From contig NZ_CAMFLC010000004.1 in NCBI RefSeq assembly GCF_945957465.1, positions 83,715-147,714 of the forward strand: DNA of 64,000 nucleotides, written 5' to 3'. Below the pieces are notes generated by a model that had not been told where the DNA came from, searched no databases, and saw only the letters and a program-made list of their open reading frames with translations. Below are positions 19,886 to 28,279 of this stretch, piece after piece. The stretch comes from an uncultured Leifsonia sp. (lineage in GTDB: Bacteria > Actinomycetota > Actinomycetes > Actinomycetales > Microbacteriaceae). The position numbers and the translations under genes were made by a program. Positions within the stretch are counted from its first letter, which is position 1. Every line of letters begins with the position of its first letter.

Positions 19886-21895
19886 TCAGCCGACCGCCGC
19901 GACGAACGCGCGCGAGTACGCCCAGCGCGGCTGGTTCGTGCCCGAGCACATGTAGGCGGCGACACCCTGGGCGCAGGGCTGGTCGCGGGTCAACTCCCAC
20001 CAGGAGAGGCCGGCCAGGCCGTTGGCGGCGGCGTACCGCCCGACCGTCGTGGCGTCGGTCATCGTGAACAGCTCCCCGGTGTCGTTCAGCCCGAACATCG
20101 GCGTGACGGCGATGAGTGACAGGCGCTGCGCGTCGGTCCACGACGAGTACGCCTGGATGGACTTCAGCTGCGTTGCGGCCGCTGTCGCCGCCGCGACGGC
20201 CGCGGCGCCCATGTCGGTGACGCCCGTTCCATAGTCCATCGTCATCAGGTTCACGGCCGAGAGCTGTACGCCCGCCGCGGTGAACTCCGAGACCGTACGG
20301 AGGCCGCTCGCTACGAGCCCGTACGGCATCACCGGCAGGGTCAGGGTGACCTGGAGCGGGTGCCCGGCCGCAGCGCGCTGCTTCTGCAGCGCAGCGACGG
20401 CCGTCGCCCGACGCAGGTCGGACGTGGCGTCGGAGACGTCCGCCCCCTCGATGTCGAAGTCCACGCGGTCGAGCCCGAACCGTGTCACGACCGAGCTGTA
20501 GGCGGCGAGCAGCCTGGCGGGATCGGTGCACACCCGGGAGAGCTCGTCGTTGATCGCGCCGCCGAAGGAGGCGATGACGCGGCCTCCCCGGGCCTGGAAC
20601 GCCTGGATGTTCGACTGGAAGTCCTGGCTGCCGCCGATCGCGTAAGCGGTGTAGCCCGCCCAGGTGGGGGAGCAGGCGCTGCTGCGGTCGGCGACGATGA
20701 ACGCCGCCGTGACCGCGCTGACGCCGGCGGAGGCGGCGAACGTCGTCAGGTCGGCGGTCGGCCACAGGCCCATGTCGACGTAGGGTGCGACCACCAGCGG
20801 GGAGGTCGAGGGGGCCGGCGTCGTGCTGGGTGTGGGGGTCGGCGTGGGTGTGGGGGTCGGCGTGGGTGTGGGGGTCGGCGTGGGAGTGGGGGTTGGGCTC
20901 GGCGTCGGCGTCGGCGTCGGCGTCGTCCCGCCGTTGATCGTGCAGGGCAGGTCGGCACCGAGGACGCGGCATGCGGTCGGCACCAGCGGTGCACCTGCGG
21001 CCTTGGCGGAGGTGAGCCCGAAGGTCGCGGTCGCGCCGGGCGCGAGAACGCTGGCGTAGGAAGGGGCGGTGACGCTGAAGCCGTCGCTCGTCGTTGCGGC
21101 CGTGCCGTCCCAGAGGCTGACGACACCATCGGCAGTGGTGAACGCCAGTTGCCAGGGGCTGAGCGTGCGGGAGGACGAGTTGGCGACGGCGACGGACGAC
21201 TGGAAGCCGGCGGTCCACTCGGAGGTGACGGTCCAGGTGACGGCGAGGCCGGAAGCCGGGGTGGGAGTGGGTGTGCTGGTCGGGGTCGGGGTCGGGGTCG
21301 GAGTCGGGGTCGGGGTCGGAGTCGGCGTGGGCGTCGTGGCCCCGCCGTTCACCGAGCACGGCAGGCTCGACCCGGCCGGCAGTCCGACGATGGTGCACGA
21401 GGTGGGAACGATCGCGGCGGTCCCCGCGCGTGTTGCGGTGAGCCCGAACTGGGCGGACCCTCCCGGGGCGAGAGTCGTCGCCCACGAGGGCGCGCCGACC
21501 GTGAGCGTGCCGGCCGGCGAGCTGACGGACACGGCAGACCAGATGCTGACGAGCGTGTGCGGAAAGGTGAACCGCACCTGCCAGGGTTTCAAGGTGGTGC
21601 CGGTGCCCGCTCCGTTCGTGATCGTGACCGCGGACTGGAACCCGGTGGTCCAGGCGTTCGCGGTCGTCCAGGTGACGTCGACGCGCGGCGTCGCCGCGGC
21701 GAGGGCTCCGGTGGCGACCACCGCGCCCGACCCGACGAGAACGGCGGTCGTGAGCGCCGCGGCGACAGCCAGGCGTCGCCGGGGAGCGCCTCCCCCTCGT
21801 CGTCGAAGCCGCCCCAGCAGACGGCGGACGGTCTCGGCGGCTCCTCGGCGCGTGGCCTCCCGGTGCCGGGCGGAACGGGGTGCGGACTCGGGCAT
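19886..21895 (-). CDS. Secreted GH18 chitinase-like enzyme with two CBM2-like domains
   Basis: 669-residue exported modular enzyme. A long basic N-terminus and hydrophobic segment (about 44-68) form a signal peptide. Two CBM2-like carbohydrate-binding modules follow (about 70-180 and 217-325; W..GFQS..V.N and SPWQLAF patterns), each followed by a Pro-Thr linker. The C-terminal GH18 barrel starts near residue 370; LDRVDFDIEG gives the DxxDxDxE motif with catalytic Glu483. Probable action is on chitin or related beta-1,4-N-acetylglucosamine polymers. CBM2 can also bind cellulose, so substrate needs testing. AGGAG precedes the ATG at 21895. Confidence 0.9.
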   Translation of the reverse strand: MPESAPRSARHREATRRGAAETVRRLLGRLRRRGGGAPRRRLAVAAALTTAVLVGSGAVVATGALAAATPRVDVTWTTANAWTTGFQSAVTITNGAGTGTTLKPWQVRFTFPHTLVSIWSAVSVSSPAGTLTVGAPSWATTLAPGGSAQFGLTATRAGTAAIVPTSCTIVGLPAGSSLPCSVNGGATTPTPTPTPTPTPTPTPTPTSTPTPTPASGLAVTWTVTSEWTAGFQSSVAVANSSSRTLSPWQLAFTTADGVVSLWDGTAATTSDGFSVTAPSYASVLAPGATATFGLTSAKAAGAPLVPTACRVLGADLPCTINGGTTPTPTPTPSPTPTPTPTPTPTPTPTPTPTPTPSTTPAPSTSPLVVAPYVDMGLWPTADLTTFAASAGVSAVTAAFIVADRSSACSPTWAGYTAYAIGGSQDFQSNIQAFQARGGRVIASFGGAINDELSRVCTDPARLLAAYSSVVTRFGLDRVDFDIEGADVSDATSDLRRATAVAALQKQRAAAGHPLQVTLTLPVMPYGLVASGLRTVSEFTAAGVQLSAVNLMTMDYGTGVTDMGAAAVAAATAAATQLKSIQAYSSWTDAQRLSLIAVTPMFGLNDTGELFTMTDATTVGRYAAANGLAGLSWWELTRDQPCAQGVAAYMCSGTNQPRWAYSRAFVAAVG
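20826..20930. repeat. Pro-Thr linker repeat 2
   Basis: Low-complexity coding repeat in the GH18 gene, with an 18-bp period based on GTGTGGGGGTCGGCGTGG on the plus strand. It encodes the (PT)n linker between the second CBM2-like module and the catalytic barrel. Spacers and unique flanks typical of CRISPR are absent. Confidence 0.8.
21261..21336. repeat. Pro-Thr linker repeat 1
   Basis: Second low-complexity stretch of the GH18 gene, encoding the (PT)n linker between the two CBM2-like modules. The DNA uses GGGGTC/GGAGTC hexamers and so differs from the other linker, which suggests independent expansion rather than recent copying. Confidence 0.75.
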
Positions 21896-21998
21896 GGCAA
21901 CTCCTCACGACTTGCGACGGAAGAACCAAAGGAGGTACGTCAGCCGTCACTATCGACCGCGGGAGCGGATCGGTCAGGCGTCCGTCGGGACGCGTCCG

Positions 21999-22394
21999 TC
22001 ACGAAGCGACGGGCAGTGCCTGCACGATGAGGAGCGACGCCAGCGCGAACCCGCCGATGGTGACGGCCACACCGAGGACCGGAACCCACCAGGTGCGGCG
22101 GAGCCTCCCGGGTCGTCGGACGAGGGCGACGGTCACCAGGGCGATCGAGACGAGCGTCGCCGTCGGGGTGATCCAGATCGTCGCAGCGGCGAGAGTGGGA
22201 TCGCAGACGGACGGGTCGGGGCCGCACGCGTCGACCCGCATCAGCTCGAGCACGGCGACGAATGACAGGACGACGCCGGCGGCGACCAGGACGACCGTGA
22301 ACGCGATCGTCACGGCGAGGTCCTCAGGCCCGGCAGGCCGGTGAACGGGCGGCGGCGGAACGGGGAAGAGGTCGTCGTCGGGGTCCATCAGCAT
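21999..22394 (-). CDS. Hypothetical three-helix membrane protein
   Basis: 131-residue predicted membrane protein. A Pro-rich N-terminus (LFPVPPPPVHRP) precedes three hydrophobic segments at about 27-50, 68-90 and 101-127. The loop MRVDACGPDPSVCDP contains two Cys that could form a disulfide outside the cell. No named family recognised. It sits between the GH18 gene and the ThDP enzyme, all on the minus strand, with a 35-bp gap upstream. Confidence 0.7.
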   Translation of the reverse strand: MLMDPDDDLFPVPPPPVHRPAGPEDLAVTIAFTVVLVAAGVVLSFVAVLELMRVDACGPDPSVCDPTLAAATIWITPTATLVSIALVTVALVRRPGRLRRTWWVPVLGVAVTIGGFALASLLIVQALPVAS

Positions 22395-22429
22395 GTTGAT
22401 AGGAGCGTAGCGCTACGTCTCCTCGACCC

Positions 22430-24082
22430 TCACGAGTTCACGCGGATGATCTCCTTCTGGTAGGGCGCGATCACGGCGCCGGAGATCCGCAGGTCGAGCA
22501 TCAGGAACGGTCGTTCGCCCGCCGGGCGCGCCGCCCACTCGGCCAGGACCTCCAAATCGGCCAGCGTGCGCACCACGACACCCTGCGCGCCGACGGCGCG
22601 TCCGAGGGCCGCGAAGTCGACCTCCGGGATGCGCATCGGACCCTGGGCCAGGCCCTTGAGACCGTACAGGTTCACCTCTGCTCCGTAGGCCGCGTCGTTC
22701 CAGACCACGGCCAGGCCACGGCCGCCGGCGACGCGCACGGCGGACTCCAGGTCGGCCAGGGCCATCAGGCCGCCGCCGTCGCCGGTCGTGAGCACCACCG
22801 TCGATTCCGGGTGCGCCAGCGCGGCGCCCGCGACGCTCGGGAAGCCGAGGCCGATCGACTGGTATGCCGTGCCCACCATGATCATGCGGTCGGGGGAGGC
22901 GACCGGCCAGTACATGTTCGCCCAGCCGATGAAGTGGCCGCCGTCGGAGACGACCACACGGTCGGCGGGCAGCAGTTCGCCGATGCGCGCGGCGGCCGAA
23001 CGCGGGTCCAGTCGCCCGTCGGCGGCGAGACCGCTCCCGGCCGGCCGAGCGGTCAGGGCACCGACGTCGACCGACTCGCGCCAGCCCGACGGCTCGGCTC
23101 CGAGAGCGCGCAGCTCGTCCAGCAGCGCCTCCGCGACCAGGCGGGCGTCGCCGCGCACGAATGCTCCGACCTGCGGATGGGTCGCGGCCGGGGAGACGTC
23201 CACCTGGATGATCCGGGTGCCCGGCGCGAACAGGTCGCCGAACCGCATCGTGAACTGGTTGAGGGAGGCGCCGAAGAGCACGGCGACGTCGGCCCTCCGT
23301 ACGGCCTCCATCGCCCCTTCCGCACCGAAGCCGCCGGTGACGCCGAGGTCGAAGCGGGTGTCGGGGAACACGCCGCGTCCCAGGGCGGTGCCGGCCGTCA
23401 GGGCGCCCGTCGCGTCGGCGAGACCACCGAGCGCGGCGCCCGCACCCGAGATCCACGCGCCGCGACCGGCGAGCAGGAACGGGCGCTCGGCGGCGGCCAG
23501 CGCCCGAGCGGCGTCCGCGATCGCCCGGGCGGCGAAGGGACCGGCCGGCGCGAGCGGGGCCGGTGCGACAGGTGCGGGCGCGGCCGGCACAGGCCCGGCC
23601 TCGCGCGTGGCGACGTCGTAGGGGATGGCGAGGACGGTGGGCACCCGGTAGGTGAGCGCGTGCTCTACGGCGATGACCGTCGTGGCCGCGGCGTCGGTGC
23701 GGCCGACCGTGTAGGTGCGGGCGCCGACGGCGCTGGCGAGCGCGATCTGGTCGACTCCCCAGGGGCGCGGGCCCGAGGTCGGCTCGTCTCCCACGACCAG
23801 CACGAGCGGGATGTGCGCCTGCCGCGCCTCCGCCAGCGCGGTGAGGGTGTTCGTGAAGCCCGCCCCGTAGGTCGCGGTGGCGGCGGCCAGCCTCCCCGAT
23901 GCGCGGTGGTAGGCGTCGGCTGCCACGACGGCGCCCGCCTCGTGCCGCATCGCCGAGTACGCGACGGCGCCGTCGCGCTCGAGCGCGTCGAGGAAGTGGG
24001 CGTTGCCGTTGCCCATGACACCGAAGACCTGGTCGACGTGCTGGGCGAGGGCGGCGGCGACGTGAGCGGACACAGAGGGCAT
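22430..24082 (-). CDS. ThDP-dependent enzyme, acetolactate synthase-like
   Basis: 550-residue protein of the pyruvate oxidase/acetolactate synthase/benzoylformate decarboxylase superfamily. The N-terminal Pyr domain has AMRHEAGAVVAADAYHRASG with the cofactor-activating Glu. The central domain includes LAGRGAWISG. The C-terminal PP domain has TTGDGGGLMALADLESAV ending in VWNDAAYGAE, the GDG...N diphosphate-binding motif. No regulatory subunit or ilvC is adjacent, so a biosynthetic role is unlikely. A catabolic decarboxylase or ligase is more probable; the substrate is open. ATG at 24082 is chosen because the Pyr domain begins directly after it. Confidence 0.82.
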   Translation of the reverse strand: MPSVSAHVAAALAQHVDQVFGVMGNGNAHFLDALERDGAVAYSAMRHEAGAVVAADAYHRASGRLAAATATYGAGFTNTLTALAEARQAHIPLVLVVGDEPTSGPRPWGVDQIALASAVGARTYTVGRTDAAATTVIAVEHALTYRVPTVLAIPYDVATREAGPVPAAPAPVAPAPLAPAGPFAARAIADAARALAAAERPFLLAGRGAWISGAGAALGGLADATGALTAGTALGRGVFPDTRFDLGVTGGFGAEGAMEAVRRADVAVLFGASLNQFTMRFGDLFAPGTRIIQVDVSPAATHPQVGAFVRGDARLVAEALLDELRALGAEPSGWRESVDVGALTARPAGSGLAADGRLDPRSAAARIGELLPADRVVVSDGGHFIGWANMYWPVASPDRMIMVGTAYQSIGLGFPSVAGAALAHPESTVVLTTGDGGGLMALADLESAVRVAGGRGLAVVWNDAAYGAEVNLYGLKGLAQGPMRIPEVDFAALGRAVGAQGVVVRTLADLEVLAEWAARPAGERPFLMLDLRISGAVIAPYQKEIIRVNS

Positions 24083-24291
24083 GCTGGTGCCTTTCGAGAC
24101 GGGAACGGAGGTGCGATGATCCGTATGTGTCTCGCGCGCTGCTGCCGGAGGAGCGCGGCTTCGTGCCCTTTTTTCGAGCACCGGGCCGGATGAACGGCCG
24201 GACGTCAGCAGTATAGCCGGGCGACGGGCGTCGAAAACGGCCCCGCCCATTCGACGTGAGGGTGTTCAGGACATTCGACGAAGGGGAAGAC

Positions 24292-24648
24292 ATGACCGAG
24301 TACCTGATCCTCATCCACGGTGACGAGAGCCGGTGGGATGCGCTGAGCGCGGACGAGCGCTCGGCGGTGGACGAGGCCCATCGGGCGTTCAACGAGAAGG
24401 CCGCCGGACGGGTGCGTGCGGCGGGGGAGCTGCAGGCGACCTCCACCGGCGCGGCGGTGCGCACGGGAGCGGACGGCGAGCCGCGGACGACCGACGGCCC
24501 GTTCTCCGAGGCGAAGGAGGTCGTCGGCGGCTTCTACGTGGTCGAGGGCGACGACCGGGACGAGGTGGTGGCGCTCGCGGCCTCCCTCGCCGAAGCGCGG
24601 CAGGGTCACGGCGGCATCGAGGTGCGCCCGCTGGTCGACCGCGGCTGA
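24292..24648 (+). CDS. YCII/DGPF-domain protein
   Basis: 118-residue dimeric alpha/beta-barrel protein. It has the N-terminal TEYLILIHGDESRWD strand and the family hallmark TTDGPFSEAKEVVGGFYVVE. YCII-like proteins are often encoded near extracytoplasmic-function sigma factors; none is present here. ATG at 24292 follows GGGGAAG. The glyoxalase gene follows after 35 bp, so the two are probably co-transcribed. A second YCII protein is encoded at 33187. Enzymatic activity unknown. Confidence 0.85.
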   Translation: MTEYLILIHGDESRWDALSADERSAVDEAHRAFNEKAAGRVRAAGELQATSTGAAVRTGADGEPRTTDGPFSEAKEVVGGFYVVEGDDRDEVVALAASLAEARQGHGGIEVRPLVDRG

Positions 24649-24683
24649 CGGACCCTCGGCGCAGAGAGGAGGAGGATGCGCGC

Positions 24684-25061
24684 ATGACGGATACAGGGAT
24701 CATCGGGGTGAACACGATCGGCATCCCGGTAGCGGACCAGGATGTCGCGCTGGCGTTCTACCGGGACACGCTCGGGTTCGACGTGCTGGTGGACGCGCCG
24801 CTGCCCACGGGCGGCCGCTGGATCATGCTGGCGCCGCCGGGATCGGCCGTATCGGTCTCGCTCGTCACTGCGAGCGGGGACGTGCCGGCGGGGGTCGAGA
24901 CCGGCATCCGGTTCGAGAGTCGGGACGCGGGCGCCACACACCAGGAACTCATCCGGCGCGGGGTCGCGGTGGGGGAGCTGCTGCGCTGGCTCGGCGTACC
25001 GGCGATGTTCCAGGCAACCGACCCCGACGGCAACCGCTTCGAGGTCGTCGAGCGCGCCTGA
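24684..25061 (+). CDS. Glyoxalase/VOC-family protein
   Basis: 125-residue single-domain vicinal-oxygen-chelate protein with the betaalphabetabetabeta pattern: GVNTIGIPVADQDVALAFYRDTLGFDVLVD, then PPGSAVSVSLV, and a final MFQATDPDGNRFEVVE strand carrying the metal-ligand Glu. The first His ligand of classical glyoxalases is not obvious, so it may be a lyase, a resistance-type binding protein or a non-catalytic member. GAGGAGGAGGA precedes the start. It converges on lacI, with a repeat element between them. Confidence 0.85.
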   Translation: MTDTGIIGVNTIGIPVADQDVALAFYRDTLGFDVLVDAPLPTGGRWIMLAPPGSAVSVSLVTASGDVPAGVETGIRFESRDAGATHQELIRRGVAVGELLRWLGVPAMFQATDPDGNRFEVVERA

Positions 25062-25076
25062 GCGCCCCGAGCGGCG

Positions 25077-25160
25077 CCCGAGGGGCGAGCAAACGCCCTG
25101 AAGCGGGCGTTTTAGGGGCGTTTGGACGCCCCTCGGGAGCCCCTCGGGAGCCCCTCGGGT
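25077..25160. repeat. Dispersed inverted-repeat element, copy 1
   Basis: Nested hairpin: outer arms 25077-25087 and 25127-25137, inner arms around 25090-25098 and 25116-25124. The 31-base core at 25092-25122 matches the reverse complement of 31532-31562 at 29 of 31 positions. The right side continues as three tandem 11-bp units (GCCCCTCGGGA, last unit ending T) to 25160. It lies between convergent genes and overlaps the last codons of lacI, so it probably also works as a terminator. Confidence 0.75.
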
Positions 25161-26200
25161 GCCGGTCCGCTGCTCGCCCGAACGATGAGGCGCGTCGGGA
25201 GAACCGACGACCGCACGGGCTCCGGGCGGCCTTCGATCTCGGCGATCAGCAGCTCCACGGCGCGGCGGCCGGTGGTCTCGAACTCCTGATGGATGGTGGT
25301 GAGCGGAGGCCAGAAGGAGTCCGACTCGGCCATGTCGTCGAACCCGACGACGCTGACGTCGTCCGGCACGCGCCGCCCGGCCTCGTGCAGCGCCCGCAGC
25401 ACGCCGAGCGCCATCTGGTCGTTCGCGGCGAACACCGCGGTGATCTCCGGCCGCGCCGCGATCTCGCGGCCGAAGCCGTATCCCGCGCTCGTCGACCAGT
25501 CGCCGCGGAAGACCTCGGGAACGGTCGCGCCCGCGGCCTCCAGCGTGTCGCGCCACGCCTGCTCGCGGCGCGCCGCCGAATACGACTCGGCCGGACCGGC
25601 GATGTGCCACACCGTCTCGTGCCCGAGCGAGAGGAGGTGCTCGGTCGCCTGGCGGGCGCCCTCCGCCTGGTCGGTGTCGACCTGCGGGTAGTCGGAGCGT
25701 TCGGTGGAGTCGATCACGACGACCGAGAGGCCGGGAGGCAGCTCGACGTCGGCGCGGTCGACGATGTGCGCCTCGATGACGATGATGATCCCGTCGACCG
25801 CCTGTTCGAGCAGCCGTGTGAAGGCGACGCTCACGTCTTGCTGCGTGGGCCGCTCCACCGGCACGACGGTGATCGAATAGCCCGCGGTCGCCGCCGACAC
25901 CGCGATCGCATCGAGTGTGCGCATGTTCCCGTACGACGACAGCGTGAACATCACCACGCCGAGATTGCGGAACAGCCCGGAACGCAGCGCACGGGCAGCG
26001 CGGTTGGGCCGGTAGCCCAGAGCCTGCATGGAGGCCAGCACCCGGTCGCGCGTCGCCGCCTCCACGTTGGTGAGGCCGTTCGCGACCCGTGAGACGGTCT
26101 GCGTGGAGACGCCTGCGTGCGCGGCGACGTCGCCGAGCGAGGGGCCGCGGGTGCGGCCGCCGCGGCGTGCGGGCGCCGGATCGGCGATCGACTCGGTCAT
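25112..26200 (-). CDS. LacI-family transcriptional repressor
   Basis: 362-residue regulator. The N-terminal helix-turn-helix is PSLGDVAAHAGVSTQTVSRVANG (about residues 20-42) with hinge helix NRAARALRSG. The periplasmic-binding-protein-like effector domain runs to about 340 (VDGIIIVIE, VFAANDQMALGVLRAL, VSVVGFDDMAES). It is divergent from a sugar ABC operon, with two operator-like palindromes between them, so it likely represses both in the absence of a galactoside. The last ~18 residues (PEGLPRGSRGASKRP) are encoded by the repeat element and extend past the usual LacI end. Confidence 0.92.
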   Translation of the reverse strand: MTESIADPAPARRGGRTRGPSLGDVAAHAGVSTQTVSRVANGLTNVEAATRDRVLASMQALGYRPNRAARALRSGLFRNLGVVMFTLSSYGNMRTLDAIAVSAATAGYSITVVPVERPTQQDVSVAFTRLLEQAVDGIIIVIEAHIVDRADVELPPGLSVVVIDSTERSDYPQVDTDQAEGARQATEHLLSLGHETVWHIAGPAESYSAARREQAWRDTLEAAGATVPEVFRGDWSTSAGYGFGREIAARPEITAVFAANDQMALGVLRALHEAGRRVPDDVSVVGFDDMAESDSFWPPLTTIHQEFETTGRRAVELLIAEIEGRPEPVRSSVLPTRLIVRASSGPAPEGLPRGSRGASKRP

Positions 26201-26250
26201 GGTTCCTCATTCTGGTGATGGCGGCTGTTCCGTCGAGGGTCGACACGGAC

Positions 26251-26281
26251 TTGCGTCATGTTGACGTCAACATGCTATGGT
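26251..26281 (+). promoter_or_regulatory. Candidate promoter of the sugar ABC operon
   Basis: TTGCGT at 26251-26256 and TATGGT at 26276-26281 form a possible -35/-10 pair with a 19-bp spacer. Operator O1 fills that spacer and O2 starts 10 bp after the -10, so repressor binding would block polymerase. The elements are inferred by eye. Confidence 0.45.
26257..26274. promoter_or_regulatory. LacI operator O1
   Basis: CATGTTGACGTCAACATG is a perfect 18-bp palindrome with the central CG typical of LacI-family operators. It lies 57 bp upstream of the lacI start and 76 bp upstream of the first permease, so it can control both directions. Confidence 0.82.
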
Positions 26282-26290
26282 AGCGAACCA

Positions 26291-26308
26291 GATGTTGACG
26301 TAAACATC
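26291..26308. promoter_or_regulatory. LacI operator O2
   Basis: GATGTTGACGTAAACATC repeats the O1 core with one broken symmetry pair. Its centre is 34 bp from that of O1, close to three helical turns, so both dimers would face the same side of the DNA. Confidence 0.8.
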
Positions 26309-26349
26309 TCTGCTCCACCGAAATACGCTCCGACCATCCGAGGAAGGCC

Positions 26350-27276
26350 ATGACAACGACGTCCCTCACGCCGACGGCCCCGCCGGCGTCCCCGCCGCGG
26401 CGGCTGCGGCGCCAGCGTCGCGACTGGCGCGGCTGGGCCTTCGTGGCCCCGTTCATGGTGGTGTTCGCCCTCATGATCGTCGCACCCGTCGTCTACGCGC
26501 TCTACCTGAGCCTGTTCCGCCAGCAGCTCATCGGCGGCAACGCATTCGTCGGGCTCGACAATTACGTGGCGGTCCTCCAAGACGGCAAGTTCTGGGAGTC
26601 GTTCGGCCGAGTCGCGCTGTTCCTCGTGGTGCAGGTGCCGATCATGCTCGCCCTCTCGCTGGTCGCCGCACTCGCGCTCGACTCCGCACGGCTGCACGGC
26701 GCGGGCTTCTTCCGGATCGCGCTGTTCCTCCCGTACGCCGTGCCCGGCGTGGTCGCTGCCCTCATCTGGGGCTTCATCTACGGGGACCAGTTCGGCCTCA
26801 CCGCGGGTGTCAACCACCTGCTCGGCACGCAGCTGGCTCCGCTCGCCGGCCAGTGGATCCTCGGCTCGATCGGCAACATCGTCACCTGGGAGTTCATGGG
26901 CTACAACATGCTCATCTTCTATGCGGCGCTGCGCGTCATCCCCGGCGAACTCTACGAAGCCGCCGAGATCGACGGCGCCGGTGCATTCCGCACCGTGTTC
27001 AGCATCAAGCTGCCCGCGGTGCGCGGCGCGATCGTCATCGCGACGATCTTCTCGATCATCGGCAGCTTCCAGCTCTTCAATGAGCCGAACCTCCTGAAGC
27101 AGCTGGCGCCCAACGCGATCAGCAGCTACTTCACGCCCAACATGTACGCCTACAACCTGTCGTTCGCCGGTCAGCAGTTCAACTACGCGGCCACGGTCGC
27201 GATCGTGATGGGAGTCGTCACCGCGGTGATCGCCTACGTCGTCCAGCTCCGGGGCTCGCGGAAGGAGCTCAGCTGA
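26350..27276 (+). CDS. Sugar ABC transporter permease (MalF type)
   Basis: 308-residue inner-membrane permease with six predicted helices. The first is WRGWAFVAPFMVVFALMIVAP (about 29-50). The cytoplasmic EAA loop, ELYEAAEIDGAGAFRTVFSI near residues 200-219, docks to the ATPase. It is the first gene after the LacI operators and overlaps the second permease by one base (TGATG). No ATPase gene is in the operon; MsiK at 17.4 kb is the likely motor. Substrate is inferred to be a beta-galactoside or oligosaccharide from the downstream GH35 gene. Confidence 0.92.
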   Translation: MTTTSLTPTAPPASPPRRLRRQRRDWRGWAFVAPFMVVFALMIVAPVVYALYLSLFRQQLIGGNAFVGLDNYVAVLQDGKFWESFGRVALFLVVQVPIMLALSLVAALALDSARLHGAGFFRIALFLPYAVPGVVAALIWGFIYGDQFGLTAGVNHLLGTQLAPLAGQWILGSIGNIVTWEFMGYNMLIFYAALRVIPGELYEAAEIDGAGAFRTVFSIKLPAVRGAIVIATIFSIIGSFQLFNEPNLLKQLAPNAISSYFTPNMYAYNLSFAGQQFNYAATVAIVMGVVTAVIAYVVQLRGSRKELS

Positions 27277-28223
27277 TGGCTGCTCTGACTCAGACCGGGA
27301 ACCCTCGCCGCAAGGCGCCCTCCCGCGCCGCTGCCCGCTCCAACCGCGCAGCGGCGCAAGCGGGAGCGACCTCCGGCCGCCGCATCCGCAAGTCGACCGT
27401 GCTGACCATCGTGATGGTCCTCTTCACGATCTATTCGTTCGTGCCGCTCGTCTGGCTGATCGTGAACGCGACCAAGAGCCAGCCGGACCTGTACTCGTCG
27501 TTCGGACTCTGGTTCGGCAAGGACTTCAACCTCTTCCAGAACGTCGTCGAGCTGTTCACCTACCGCGGCGGCATCTTCCTGCAGTGGCTGGGCAACACCC
27601 TCCTCTATGTCGTCGTCGGTGCGGGAGGCGCGACCCTGCTCGCAACCGTGGCGGGGTACGGGATGGCGAAATACAACTTCCGCGGAAAGAAGGCGCTCTT
27701 CGCGGTGATCATCGGCGCGATAGCCGTGCCGGGCAACGCCCTCGCCGTGCCGACTTTCTTGATGTTCAGCCAGGTCGGACTGACCAATACGCCGTGGGCC
27801 GTCATCATCCCGTCGTTGGTGAGCCCCTTCGGCTTCTACCTCATCTGGACGTATGCCAGCGAGGCCGTGCCCACCGAGCTGCTCGAGGCCGCCCGGATGG
27901 ACGGCGCGGGGGAGTTCCGCACCTTCTTCACGATCTCGCTCCGCCTGCTCGCGCCCGGCGTGGTCACCGTGGCGCTCTTCGCGATCGTCGCGACCTGGAA
28001 CAACTACTTCCTGCCGCTCATCATGCTGAGCGATCCGACCTGGTACCCCCTGACGGTCGGCCTCAGCCAGTGGAGCGCGCAGGCGACGGGGGTCGGCGCC
28101 CAGCCGATCTTCAACCTCGTGATCACCGGTTCGCTCATCACGATCATCCCGATCGTGGCGGCGTTCCTGGTGCTCCAGCGCTACTGGCAGTCGGGTCTGG
28201 CCGCCGGCAGCGTCAAGCAGTGA
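27276..28223 (+). CDS. Sugar ABC transporter permease (MalG type)
   Basis: 315-residue partner permease. A ~40-residue basic cytoplasmic tail (RRKAPSRAAARSNRAAA) precedes six helices, the first at about 43-64 (VLTIVMVLFTIYSFVPLVWLIV). The EAA loop is ELLEAARMDGAGEFRTFFTI near residue 200. The MalG-type class is indicated by the conserved PTFLMFSQVGLTNT periplasmic region. Translation is coupled to the preceding permease by TGATG overlap. The binding-protein gene follows after 56 bp. Confidence 0.93.
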   Translation: MAALTQTGNPRRKAPSRAAARSNRAAAQAGATSGRRIRKSTVLTIVMVLFTIYSFVPLVWLIVNATKSQPDLYSSFGLWFGKDFNLFQNVVELFTYRGGIFLQWLGNTLLYVVVGAGGATLLATVAGYGMAKYNFRGKKALFAVIIGAIAVPGNALAVPTFLMFSQVGLTNTPWAVIIPSLVSPFGFYLIWTYASEAVPTELLEAARMDGAGEFRTFFTISLRLLAPGVVTVALFAIVATWNNYFLPLIMLSDPTWYPLTVGLSQWSAQATGVGAQPIFNLVITGSLITIIPIVAAFLVLQRYWQSGLAAGSVKQ

Positions 28224-28279
28224 ACCGACCCAGCACCAGCACCTCCCTCCCATTCCACAAGGAAGTGAAAGGAACACCC

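Noticed and set aside
20826..21336. Regular short repeats resembling a CRISPR array
   Set aside because: They are in-frame Pro-Thr linker codons of the GH18 gene, with no unique spacers and no cas genes in the window.
24083..24291. Small RNA or riboswitch before the ThDP and YCII genes
   Set aside because: Only a short GC-rich hairpin (CCGGGCCG...CGGCCGG) and a nine-base direct repeat (CATTCGACG) are visible; neither fits a known class.
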